From Gigaspora margarita (lineage: Eukaryota; Glomeromycota; Glomeromycetes; Diversisporales; Gigasporaceae), in the NCBI GenBank assembly GCA_009809945.1, contig WTPW01001228.1, positions 115,028-179,027 of the forward strand: a DNA stretch of 64,000 nucleotides. The letters are read 5' to 3'. This document shows, piece by piece, positions 21,128-31,336 of this stretch; within the stretch, counting starts at the first letter, position 1, and each line of letters starts with the position of its first letter. The notes beneath the pieces were generated by a model. The model ran no database searches. It had not been told where the DNA came from and saw only the letters and a list, made by a program, of their open reading frames with translations. Made by a program: the position numbers and the translations under genes.

Positions 21128-21316
21128 TAGTTTCTGGGCTCCGCAGCTGCATGGGTAGTGCAAGGACCACTAATAGCAATTTGTGAGCTCCATAGTTGTG
21201 GTGGCAGTGCAAGACTCTTATTAATGCATAGTTAGGCTCTGCAGCTGCAGTGGCAGTACAAGGACCCTTATTAGTGGATAGTTAAACTCTATGGCTACAG
21301 TAACAGTGCAAGGACC
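21125..21316. repeat. ~60-bp tandem repeat, about 3.5 copies
   Basis: GGGCTCCGCAGCTGCATGGG, GTGAGCTCCATAGTTGTGG, AGGCTCTGCAGCTGCAGTGG and AAACTCTATGGCTACAGTAA head successive units, each followed by GTGCAAGGACC-like words. Confidence 0.7.
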
Positions 21317-21639
21317 TGAGATAGATACTGCAGGATGACCCCTGATTCTCTTTTCAGTATGTTAGCTATTTTTCTTATATTTGGTTTCATGTAGCAGACA
21401 GAGTGCAATTTAGGACCTTGGGGTTTAGGAAGTTTGGGATCGAGAGTTCAGCGGTTTATATGTTTGACATGTTGGGAGAATGATTGGTATAGGTTCAATT
21501 AATTTGTCCTAGTCTAGAGGCTTTCATCATAGATTTTGAAGTTTTGAGTATGTAATGCAAGAGCTTACCTGGATAGCGAATCTATTCCCATATGTTTTTT
21601 CATCTATAGCAATAAAATAGCTGATTGGGCAATAATAAT

Positions 21640-23210
21640 TTATAGTAAACCATTACAATAGTCAGTAAGTTATATAACAAAATTTTTTACATTAAATTGC
21701 GATAGAAACTACAATTCTTAATTCGAATATGAACAACTAAGTTTTGTGACAAAGTTTTTACAGCAAACTATGATAGAAATTAAGACAGTTGATTCCAAAA
21801 TCAATAATTTAACTACATACCACAATAGCAAGTTATTTGTTTTGTTTCTCATTTTTAGTATGGTGCATAACTACGAAAAACGCATATTCAATAGTTTGCT
21901 TACTTTTTTTTTTTTTTTTTTTTTGCATTTGTTCCATTATGCATTTAGCAACTAGGATTGACTGTAGTCCTGGCAGGTCACACGGTCCAGTATTCTTGGT
22001 TTAATAACTAACAATGCTAATCACACACGTATATCATACTTTCATCACTGATCAGATTACTAAGGCCACGCAAATTTTATTTTTTGTTTTGCATTACCCG
22101 CCAACCCATTTTTTCAATTTTTCCAATTTTTTTTTTTTTAAGTCCCAATTATGCCAATTATTCTATTTCTGCTATTTAATTTTTTTCCAGAAATTACTCC
22201 GGCATCACCCGATGGAGACTTGGTTTTCCGAAATTGTCTGATAGGACTGATAGAAAATCCATCTGCCAACTCCAATTTTATGATTTCGAGTTATGCAAAG
22301 CGTAAAGTTAACTTTGCGGTGACCTTAGATGCAACATAAGACTATTAATTCATGACAGATTAAAAAAAAAAAAAAAAAAAAAAATCTGACCGACCGACCA
22401 GAAATTTTGAAACCCATGTAATGCAAAATGAAAAATTAACTTTGTGTGGCCTAATAGCCAAAATTACCTCACACTCTGTATAATAGATGATTCGAGACAA
22501 AAGCAGCCTCGATACTTACGTATCAAGACAGTAAATTATATTATAAGTCGCAACTAAGTCTTGTAACAAAATTTTTAACAATAGAAATCATGATTGTTAA
22601 TTCCAATGTAAACTAACCACTACATACAGTGTCATTGCAGTAGCCTGTGTGCTGAATCATGACAGAAATCATGACCACAATTTCGATACAAACTGACTCC
22701 ACTACATGCTGTAATAGCAAATAAAATTTACAGTAAATCCTGATAGAAATCACGACTGTTGATTCCAATACCAACTAAAACAACGCATACTGCGTGCGCC
22801 ACAATAGCTCGTAAGTTTCATAACAAAATTTTTACAGTAATTTCTGATAGAATTTATAACTATATTACTGATACAAACTAACTAAACCTTAACCATATAC
22901 CGTCTGTATCACCACAATAGTCAGTAAGTTTTGCAACAAAATTTTTTATAGCAAACATGATAGTAATTTCAATACAAAAACTAATTCAATCTAATCGCAT
23001 AATGTGCACCACAATTGACATTATTTTTTACAGCAAAATTGTTTACAGTAAATTATAGTATTGCAGGATTCGCAACTGTAATTTCAACGCAAAATGTGTA
23101 TCATGATAGCAAGTTTATAACAAAATTTTCATAATAAATCATGATAGAATTTTACGGCTATTATCAACACAACTTTAACGCATACTGTGTATCACCGTAG
23201 TCGTTTGTAA
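21640..23210. repeat. Degenerate tandem repeat, ~90-130 bp unit, interrupted
   Basis: Units of the form CAGTAAGTTTTATAACAAAATTTTTTACAG, then AAATCATGATAGAAATCA, ACTGTTAATTCCAATACAAACTAA and CGCATACTGTG, recur at least seven times (21650, 21740, 22550, 22700, 22800, 22915, 23100). The break at 21890-22540 holds poly-T, poly-A (22361-22383) and unassigned DNA. No protein gene. Confidence 0.65.
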
Positions 23211-23929
23211 TTTTTTATTTATGCAAATGAGCGTTTATAATATAAGTAAATTATTAAAGGTCGTATAATTTTTATCACTTGGTCATATAATTTTATCTTT
23301 TTAGTTTTTCACCGATTGAGAAATAATTTGCGTCGTTTCAAAATTTAAAATGACTTACGTAGGTCAAACCTAAATTGTGAACAATTACTACTTTTATAGT
23401 ACGTGGGTATGGGTGATAAAAAGTACTGACTAGTTTAATTTATGAAATTTAAAATAATTTTTATCACATGCGTATTATATACATTATAAAATAAACGTAT
23501 ACGTATAATATACTAAACACATATCTTATTATTCATATATATCTATGGATATAAATTTTATTTCAAAGTTTAAGCGTGAAATTAATAAGGCTTCAGTCCT
23601 ACGTCGTTTCACTAGTTTTATATAATTTGTGCAAGTTTCGGTAAATTAATTTTCATGTAATTTGTAAAACAGCGACTGAGGAGTTACAAATATTGCAATA
23701 ATGCTGGCCAAACTTTTGTAAAGTTGGTGCTTTATACATAATGTGATGAAATCTGATTTATCAACATGTACTGTACGTAATGTACGTAGGAAATTTGGAT
23801 TGGTTAATATAAATTATAATACATAAACATGCAGCAACTGCATATATTAAACCAATCCAAACTTCCCCATCCATATACCTGATACAAATTTTATTTTCAA
23901 TCGTCCAACTCACCTTGATTCTGCTTACT
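23211..23929. other. Intergenic DNA upstream of the kinase
   Basis: AT-rich with scattered CG pairs (ACGTAGG, TACGTATAATATAC). No recognisable promoter element could be assigned. This is the presumed 5' region of the kinase gene. Confidence 0.35.
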
Positions 23930-25039
23930 ATGAACCATAGACGATTCGTTATCGTTAAAAAACACATAACTTTACTAGAACATGATAAGTTTATCGATAA
24001 AGAAGAAATCGATCGAGGGGGATACGGTGTCATAAGTAAATCAAAAATGAAAACTTCAGAAGGAAAAGAAAAGGTAGTTGCGATCAAGAAAAACGAAAAA
24101 CAAAAAATCGCTAAAAACGAAGTAAGCATCTTTGGTAAAACATTAGGGTATTCTACGGACTAATTAATCAAAACTATGCAAGTACTGTACATTAGTATTT
24201 ACCATGATCAAATTTTTTATATTACACGAATAAATATCATAGTTATAGTTACTTTCGTTTTAATATATCATTAACAATTAATATTAAAATAATTAAAATG
24301 ATTCCAAGTATTAAAAGAACATGCAGTTTTAATATCAACATTATACTAAAGAATATATCTTTTTAATCAGATAATAATCCTATTTACGATTCGTGATCAT
24401 CAGAACATTATCAATTTTCACGGAATCATTAAAACTTCAGACGAATGTTATGGTATTGTTTTACAGTTCGCGGATGAAGGAAATTTACAGGAATATCTAA
24501 ACAAAAATTTTTTAAGACTTGAATGGACTGACAAACTAAGAATAGCTACCGAGATAACAGATGGGCTCGCGTTCATACACCAAAAACGTATCATTCACTG
24601 TGATTTTAAAACAAAAAACATCTTGGTCAGAAACAAAACAATGCTAATTGCCGATTTTGGACTTTCTAAAAGAACTTATGGAAAAGATAACTATAATTTT
24701 GGAGTTTCTGAATACACCGATCCTCAATGTATAAATGGAAAATACGATCAGAAGTCTGACATCTACAGCCTCGGAATAATTCTCTGGGAAATTTCAAACG
24801 GAAAACCACCACACGAATCACACGAACCTTTCGAAGTTAAAGAATTAATACCTGTGGAAGGTACTCCGACGAAATATGTTAATCTTTACCAAAAATGTCG
24901 GGACAAAGATCCTCAAAACCGCCCAAATGTCAGAGCAGTACACAAAATACTGTGCGTCTTCGCTTACCAAACTGAACACATACAGCACGTCGATCTGTAT
25001 GTCGTACAGATTTTTTTTTTTACCAAATGTAGAAAATAG
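23930..25039 (+). CDS. Protein kinase, TKL-like, two exons joined 23930-24121 and 24371-25039
   Basis: The inferred 286-residue protein is little more than a kinase domain. Exon 1 carries the glycine loop DRGGYG (28-33) and VAIK with the ATP-anchoring lysine K53, and ends with KNE (E64, the helix-C glutamate position). A phase-0 intron follows (GTAAGC at 24122, AATCAG ending at 24370). Exon 2 resumes as IRDHQNIINFHG, then has the catalytic loop HCDFKTKNIL (D142, K144, N147), DFG (159-161), SDIYSLGIILWE and the C-lobe end NRPNVRAVHKIL. The usual HRD arginine is Cys, as is common in the expanded tyrosine-kinase-like families of glomeromycete fungi. It would phosphorylate Ser/Thr (or Tyr) on unknown substrates in the cytosol. 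No signal peptide or membrane segment. The first ATG in frame is 23930; an upstream exon cannot be excluded. The tail after ~260 is not recognised. Confidence 0.8.
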
Positions 25040-25256
25040 CATGATGTAATTATCTAATGCAAAGCAAAAGGAAACGATGGTAAATCACGTGATCGAAAAG
25101 AAGAGTGTCACACAACGGTCAGCCACACGGCGAGGTCACGAGGTGTCGGCACGGGCATCGGAAATTCAAATATGAAGATCATATGGCAGGTGCAGAAACA
25201 GGAATCGGGCAAGGGGGGATCATTGAAAGAATGATAATAATAAGGGAAGGGGTAAG
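25040..25256. other. GC-richer intergenic stretch
   Basis: Contains many CG pairs (CACGGCGAGGTCACGAGG). A reading frame crosses it but starts at GTG and runs into the adjacent MITE, so it is not supported as a gene. Confidence 0.35.
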
Positions 25257-25511
25257 GATTTTTACAGGGCTGTCCCAAAATTCCGGGTCGGATGCGTCGG
25301 ATCTAGGTCGGCGTTTAGCCCTAGTTGTTAGCAGGTTCTATAGCAAAATTATCAGCTGGGCATTTTTTATTTAATGAATGGATATGATTTATTAGTAAAA
25401 TTTTTTATGATCTTGGGGGCAAAATTGATCAATTCCGATCCAGTCGACCATGATTCCAACGCACTCCGACGTATCCCGACCCGGAATTTTGGGGACTCCC
25501 CTGTATGAGTT
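25257..25511. mobile_element. Mutator-type MITE, copy 1, 255 bp, 9-bp duplication
   Basis: Inverted repeats TACAGGGCTGTCCCAAAATT / AATTTTGGGGACTCCCCTGTA with CCGGGTCGG next inside. The flanking 9-mer AGGGGTAAG is exact (25248-25256 and 25512-25520). Judged on the inner TACAGGG motif alone it would look like a TA-inserting element. Comparison with the copies at 28.1 and 59.1 kb shows that the shared sequence extends 7-8 bases further out on each side, to this 9-bp repeat. Confidence 0.75.
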
Positions 25512-25754
25512 AGGGGTAAGGGGTAACAATGGGAACAGCACATGCTTGGCGTGAGGAAGCAGGTATCAAAGTCGGGTAAGTGCAATAAAGTACAAAGGTA
25601 ATGAACTTAAGATTCCCCCGGCGCAGAAAAGGCAACGAAGCAGAATTCCTCGCAACCCACCCAACCCACCCGGAAATAGGAAGAAACGTGATCCCATCAT
25701 TTAGTCAGTTTTGCATTCGTGGAAGACACGTGATTCCGTCATTCCTTCATTTCT

Positions 25755-25898
25755 TCATTCGTGGCCGGCTTGCTTATGCAGGCGGGGAATAACCCCACCG
25801 GCTAATCCCACAGGGACTCCCAGTGCAATTACGATTGCTTTGTCGCGGGATGTCACTGCCATTCTGACCAACTCGGTCAGTTGCTCACTTTCTGTCAT
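25755..25898 (-). CDS. Possible small hydrophobic protein, 47 residues
   Basis: I do not recognise this reading frame. It begins MTESEQLTELVRMAVTSR, has one hydrophobic, glycine-rich stretch (about residues 22-38, AIVIALGVPVGLAGGVI) that could span a membrane, and ends RLHKQAGHE. It lies in an island of unusually high GC for this window (25600-25950). The bases before the ATG on the minus strand (TTGAATTTCAG) look like a fungal 3' splice site, so an upstream exon is possible. No homology is claimed. The alternative is chance: 47 codons is short. The kinase gene 0.9 kb away is on the other strand. Confidence 0.3.
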   Translation of the reverse strand: MTESEQLTELVRMAVTSRDKAIVIALGVPVGLAGGVIPRLHKQAGHE

Positions 25899-26620
25899 GT
25901 ATTACGCAATCTGAAATTCAATAAAAATAACAACCCGACATAAATCATCTGCCGGCATAGTCCAAAAAAAAAAAAGAAAAAAAGAATTGAATAATGTGTA
26001 AAGCGAATGCTTTTCGAGGCCGATAATAGTTGCAGTCTTTAAAATGCTTTTGATTGGTTGATTCTGATCCGGTGGTTTCACATCTCTATATAAATCGCCT
26101 TTAAAATGGCTTTGATTTGTTGATTTCTGATCCAGTGATTACATGTGTTATTGTGTATATTTGTTAAGTAGTAGAGATATTTATTATTGTATATGTGTAG
26201 TGAGTTATGGTGAGTATATACATTGTACAGTAATATGTTATGATGTATATATGCGTTAAGGTATAGCAATGTAGTAATTATGCGAATATGATGTGATGAC
26301 GAATTAATTACGTAATTAAAAGGCGAGCAGGTATTTTTTATTTTATTTATTTTTTGTTTTATAGATCATTATAAAATGGACTAAGGATGGCTTTCGTAAT
26401 TGAAGATTTAGATTGTTAGGTAAGATGTGTGTATAGATTCAACATTACACCTGCGGTTTATTTAGATCATTAATCTCCGCCTGAATTTAGCCTTTAAAAT
26501 GGCTTTGATTGGCTGATTTCTGATTCGATGATTACATGTATTTGTTATTGTATATTGTATATGTGTAGTGAGTTATTATGGTGAATGTATACGTTGTATA
26601 GTAATATGTTATGATATAAC

Positions 26621-28076
26621 GTAGAAAAGGGTAATTTGACGAAGTTAAAATAACTAATTTAATATTATTAAAAAATTTTTTATTTTTTGTATTTAAACTT
26701 TATTCATTATTTTAGAATTATTTTATATAAAATTAATAGTATAACATCTTTTTTTAAAGTGACAATAAATGGGATTATCCAAACATAGCGGGCTTTCATA
26801 GTGATTGGGCAATTTTTGTAGATCATCTCGTGATATTATAAAAATTTTATTGGTTGATCGAAGATTAATAAACATATCGAATCACGAATAAAAAAAAAAT
26901 TAATATGTAGAAAATAATTATATCTATAATCAAGTTAATACTGGCAGAAGTCTTTATCATAAAATCTCGATAATTTAAACCTAAAATTATCAGTTATAAT
27001 CTTATCACAAACAAAACCGAAAAACTCCAATAAACTAAAATTTTATTAAAAAAACTTCAATATATTACAAATCAAAGAAAGAAAAGAAACAAAAAATAAA
27101 AAATCCAAAAAAATAAATGATTAAAACTATCCTATAATGCTAATAAACAATAAAAAAAAATGCCAAAAATAAATTATAATGTTCGTTCTAAAATCAAACT
27201 AATTAATTCTATTTAACAATCGTTACAAGGTTAAAGTATAACTACAGTATTTTTCTTTAACTCTTCTCATGAAATCTATTATTCTTATGGCGCCCAGCTT
27301 CATATTATTAGCCTATATTATAGACAGGTTTCTTTATTAGTTAAGATTACAAAAAATAAGTTTTCACAAACAAAAGACGGCTTAAATTGTTGAGTTTGAT
27401 TAATTTATTATACCTATAGGGTAATTTTAAACGTCCAAACATACCTCTCATCTAACTTCCGAATTACTTCGCGGATTACCAAATTACTTTGACAGATTAT
27501 AGACCAGAAGGTGCTCTTTCGCTTTCATTTGGTATCAAGTTTGGCCAATTCGTCTCCGTGGCTGCCAAACCATTTTTGTAACTGCAAAACGTTACGCCAC
27601 TATGTGAAACATATTGTGTAACATTTTGTGTCGATCATCCAATCAAGTAAAGCCCGCTATGTTGATTATCCATCGTATCAAAAAGTTTAAATTTTAGAGA
27701 GGTAGGGTATTTGACGAATTGATGATATCTCGTGTGATCCAGTGATCAGGATGATTTTTATACCATTCGATTCGTCTCTATGATACGAATCGAATGGTAT
27801 AAAAATCATCCGATTCTGATCACCGAATCATGATATTATCATCGATTATATGCTGCTCAAAAAAGATCCTTGAGGGGAATTCGACGAAGTGTAAACCTGG
27901 CAAATAATCGATGATATCTTGTGATCCAGTGATCAGATTCGGGTGAATTTTGTACCATTCGATTCGTCTCGTAGAGACGAATCGAATGGTACAAAAATTA
28001 TTCGATTCCAATCATTAGATCACGCGATCCAAATTCGTCAAATTACCTATCTTCGTCAAATTACCCCATTCTACCT
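26621..28076. mobile_element. Non-autonomous element with GGGTAATTTGACGAAG ends, ~1.46 kb
   Basis: GTAGAAAAGGGTAATTTGAC at the left and GTCAAATTACCCCATTCTAC at the right are inverted. The array sequence continues on both sides (TATGTTATGATATAA ... TGTATGCATTAAGG), as seen uninterrupted at about 26235-26258. No protein is recognised inside. Its right third holds two palindromes of the ACCATTCGATTCGTCTC type. The middle (26.88-27.65 kb) is AT-rich without a gene. Confidence 0.65.
27715..28035. repeat. Two tandem palindromic modules with CG-rich stems
   Basis: GATTTTTATACCATTCGATT faces its reverse complement across CGTCTCTATGATACG (about 27750-27808), and GAATTTTGTACCATTCGATT faces its reverse complement across CGTCTCGTAGAGACG (about 27935-28000). 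Each is preceded by GATATCTYGTGTGATCCAGTGATCAG. The same module occurs at 54.5 kb and, decayed, at 18.4 kb. Confidence 0.8.
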
Positions 28077-28102
28077 TATGTATGCATTAAGGTATAGCGA
28101 TG

Positions 28103-28346
28103 GAATTTTACAGGAGGGTCCCAAAACTCCGAGTTGGATGTGCCAGATCTAGGTCGGCGTTTAGCCCAAGTTGTTAGCATATTCTATAGCAAAGTTATCA
28201 GCTGGGCATTTTTTACTTGATGAATGGATATTATTTATTAGTAAATTTTTTTATGATCTTGGGGCAAAATTGATCAACTCCGATCCAGCCGACCATGATT
28301 CTGATGCCCTCCGAAGTATTCGACCCTGGACTCCCCTGTATGAGTT
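28103..28346. mobile_element. Mutator-type MITE, copy 2, 244 bp
   Basis: Same family as 25257-25511 (GATCTAGGTCGGCGTTTAGC and TATCAGCTGGGCATTTTTTA shared). The flanking 9-mers ATAGCGATG (28094-28102) and ATAGCGGTG (28347-28355) differ at one base. It is inserted in the 26-29 kb tandem array. Confidence 0.75.
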
Positions 28347-28778
28347 ATAGCGGTGTAGTAATTATGCATGTATGATGATGACAAAATAATTACATAATGG
28401 TAAGGTAATTAAAAGGCGAGCAGGTATATTTTTTATTTTATTTTATTATTTTTTTTTTATAGATCACTATAAAATAGATTAAGGATGACTTTTCGCAGTT
28501 GAAGTTTTAGACATTCGCTTCAAGGTTCGTTGATTGTTAAGTAAAATGTGTGTATAGATTCAACGTTACACTATGCGGTTTATAGTTAGTGAGGTGTTTT
28601 TGGGCTTTCTGTTTGTCCCAAGTATCTGCAATGTGATATGAAATATATATGTAGCGATGTAGTAATTATGCATGTTATGATGACGAAATATTACGTAATG
28701 GTAAGGTAATTAAAAGGCTAGCAGGTGTTTTTTTTATTTTATTTTATAGATTATAGATCACTATAAAATAAATTAAGG

Positions 28779-28838
28779 ATGGCTTTTGTAATTGAAGCTT
28801 TAGATGATTCGATTCAAGGTTCGTTGATTGTTAAGTAG
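28779..28838 (+). other. Conserved 19-codon micro reading frame in the tandem array, copy C
   Basis: The frame reads MAFVIEALDDSIQGSLIVK and then stop. The copy at 29003 encodes the same peptide except for one residue, although five bases differ; four of those are silent third-position changes. An in-frame TAA lies just upstream, so it would have to start at this ATG or be a spliced 3' exon (the preceding T-rich tract ends in TATAG). Function unknown. Confidence 0.35.
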
Positions 28839-29002
28839 GATGTGTGTATAGATTTGACATTACACCATGCAGTTTACAAGTAGTGGAGGTGTTTTTAGGT
28901 TATTTGTTTGTCCCAAGCATCTAATTGCTTCGTTTCGATAACATCATCACTTTTTTATTTTATTTTATTTTTTTTTATAGATCACTATAAAATAGATTAA
29001 GG

Positions 29003-29062
29003 ATGGCTTTCGTAATTGAAGTTTTGGACGATTCGATTCAAGGTTCGTTGATTGTTAAATAG
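29003..29062 (+). other. Conserved 19-codon micro reading frame in the tandem array, copy D
   Basis: It reads MAFVIEVLDDSIQGSLIVK then stop. The older copies are broken: the copy at 26387 has a deletion giving MAFVIEDLDC then stop, and the copy at 28485 has an inserted T after the third codon. Function unknown; see the copy at 28779. Confidence 0.35.
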
Positions 29063-29225
29063 GATGTGTGTATAGATTCGACATTACACCATGCGGTTTG
29101 TAGGTAGTAGAGATATAGATTCAATGTATATGATGCGGTTTACAGGTAGTGGAGGTGTTTTTTGGTTTTCTATTTGTTTCGGCTATCTAATTGCTTCGTT
29201 TCGATAACATCATCACTTTTAACTA

Positions 29226-29759
29226 GAAAATAAAAGCACGTACACGTAGAGGTGTGTATCGATTGTTTTAATCGTTAATTGAATTAGGATCGATTCTCAT
29301 TTATGGATAAACGATTTAATCATTTCTACAAATGTTTAAATATTTGAAATCGATTCTGTATTTAGAATCGATTCTCAAGACTATGATCGGTTTATATTTT
29401 CTATTTAGAAGTCTAAAATTTTAATAAAATGTTTTCTGCTTTTAGATAGTGTTTATTATTAAATCACGTGTTGTTATTAAAAATATCAAGCCCATAGATT
29501 TACTTAGCCATTTTTAATGGATGTGTTTTACTAATGTGAATTATCTTAATAAAACTTTAAACTGATAGTTTGTATTTAGGCATTTTTTAATGATTGTATT
29601 TGTTGTTAATACATATTATTTTTATTTAAACTTTAAAATGATAATTTATACTTAGCTATTTTATAATGCTATGTTTGCTATTAATAATACATTTTATTAT
29701 ATTTATATGTATAATTTGATCTTCATCCAAATCTTCTACTAACATTATTATTATACAGT
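29226..29759. other. AT-rich intergenic DNA, nothing recognised
   Basis: A few AATCGATTCT words near 29260-29390 form short inverted pairs. TTTATAATGNTNTGTTTGCTATTAAT-like stretches repeat loosely. No gene. Confidence 0.35.
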
Positions 29760-30640
29760 AAGAACTAAGCTAATACTTTTTTATTGCAACATTCTTAACC
29801 GCAGTAGGTAAATTATTAAAATCGTTATGTAACTTTATAGGAAAATGTAATTTAATATTTAAGAAATATCCCTTTAGAGCATTAGTTTTGGTTTTGATAA
29901 TCATTTTTAGATATCCCTTTTGTAAGTCTTTTCTATTACTTAAAACTGCTTGAAATACAAGCACTTATAATTTTTTATTGGTAAGTATTGACTTATAGCC
30001 CATTCATAAAGATTATTTGTATTGATATATAAGATCTATATTGTAGATTGGAATAGATCAAATTTATTATCTATTTTTGGAGTATTAGCTTTAAAATATC
30101 AATGCGCAGCTATTGCAATACTACCTCTTTTGGCTTTTTAAACAAAATTATACACAAATATCTTTTTAAAAAGTTTGATTTTGACTCTAATTATTTTAAG
30201 TATTGTATCCCAAGATAATGAAGAAGCTGGTATATAATGTGCTAGATCAGTTCATAATGGTTTATAGATGTTTCTCAAAACTTTGTAAAGATATCTATAA
30301 GAAGAGGTGTATCAGTTTTAGATATAAGTCATGGTACTCAACTAAGTTTCTATATTTGAATTCTTTCTATATTTTTTATGCATGCTCATAAATCTTTGAG
30401 TAATTTTTCTAATAAGCTTTTCATAAAATGCCTCAATTGGTGGAAGCTTTGTTTTATTAAATTGATCATCTGAATTAATATATTCATATAGAAGTTCTTG
30501 TTTGATATATACCAATACTATTTGTTCTAGTGTATATCCTATTTTTTCATAATACTGTTTAGTAATTTTATGATTTGCCAAAGTTCCAATACATCGATCT
30601 TTATCTATTCTATGATAATGCTAGCAATCTGTTTTTACAT
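29760..30640 (-). pseudogene. Decayed protein-primed type-B DNA polymerase (Polinton/Maverick-like)
   Basis: Three minus-strand fragments lie in the order expected for such polymerases. The first (30342-30581) contains ELLYEYINSDDQFNKTKLPP followed by IEAFYEKL, matching the conserved DKTKLPPxEAFY part of the exonuclease region. The second (about 30000-30150) reads RGSIAIAAH, KANTPK and NTNNLYEWAISQYL across stop codons; the family has RGGIS, KAN and DANNLYGWAM here. The third (29770-29964) contains GYFLNIKLHFPIKLHNDFNN, where the family has GYxLEVDLxYPxxLHDxHND. Stops and frameshifts break it, and the N-terminal part and the palm C-terminal to this are not seen. In an intact element this enzyme replicates the element's own linear DNA. 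It ends about 50 bases before the LINE. It may be a remnant of an integrated Polinton or of a related linear plasmid. Confidence 0.65.
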
Positions 30641-31336
30641 TTAATGTTACTTAAATTATCTGTAAGTTTGCCAATCTAGATAATATAAATTTTTTTTTTT
30701 TTTTTCACTTTACAACTTTGCGCTATTTATTAGATTTTTTTATGTTCAAAATACAGAAAACTATATCTAACTTTAATATAGGCTATTACCTGGCAACTCC
30801 TCTAGTGCCCAGGTATGGTTGTTGCACTGATGTTTGTTAGTCTCCAAGCTATACATGACATTACTCATATATCTCTTCGAGAACGTATCCAGGTTCTCAG
30901 CTACCTTTGTATTGTCTGAACAGTCTAATTACTTTCGGATCCACCAACTAACTTCCTCTGTACCTGTAATTTGTTGAAGTAATGAATTTTCTACTAGAGC
31001 ATTAGCTTCTGCTAATTGCTCTTGCTTCCTTCTTTTTCTATCTTCATTTTCCGGTATACTTAATGAAGGAGGTCTTGCAACCAAAGAAGAGGCCAGCAAG
31101 TTGAAGTCCTCTCAACGCTTTTTCTTCATCTTCCTGCTTATACCAACTAACTTCTCCCATCGCATAACCCAATCATATCTCTCTTTCCAAATAATATGAT
31201 GAAAGCTCTCCTGGAAGACATACAAAACTCCATAGATACACAGATTTGCTTCTTTTTTGCTGAGCCCCATATGGTACAACTGTAACTACTTTTCTTTTTT
31301 TGCGATACCACTGATATATAGCTCCCTTTCTATGTA

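Larger units (their letters stand above)
26040..29225. repeat. Tandem array of ~220-295 bp units, interrupted by two transposons
   Basis: Units share AAAATGGCTTTGATTGGTTG, GTGTAGTGAGTTATGGTGA, AGTAATTATGCGAATATGATG, AATTAAAAGGCGAGCAGGT, a T-rich tract ending TTTTTTATAG, ATCACTATAAAATAGATTAAGG and TGTGTGTATAGATTCAACATTACACC. The TATAGATCAYTATAAAAT anchor occurs at 26361, 28459, 28752 and 28975. The inter-anchor distances 293 and 223 give the unit length. Elements 26621-28076 and 28103-28346 are inserted into the array. Confidence 0.75.

Noticed and set aside
25105..25374. 89-codon plus-strand frame in the GC-rich stretch after the kinase
   Set aside because: It starts at GTG and runs into the Mutator-type MITE; no domain recognised.
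25265..25503. Tc1/mariner MITE with TA duplication
   Set aside because: Comparison with the copy at 28.1 kb extended the ends and showed 9-bp duplications, so it was re-read as Mutator-type.
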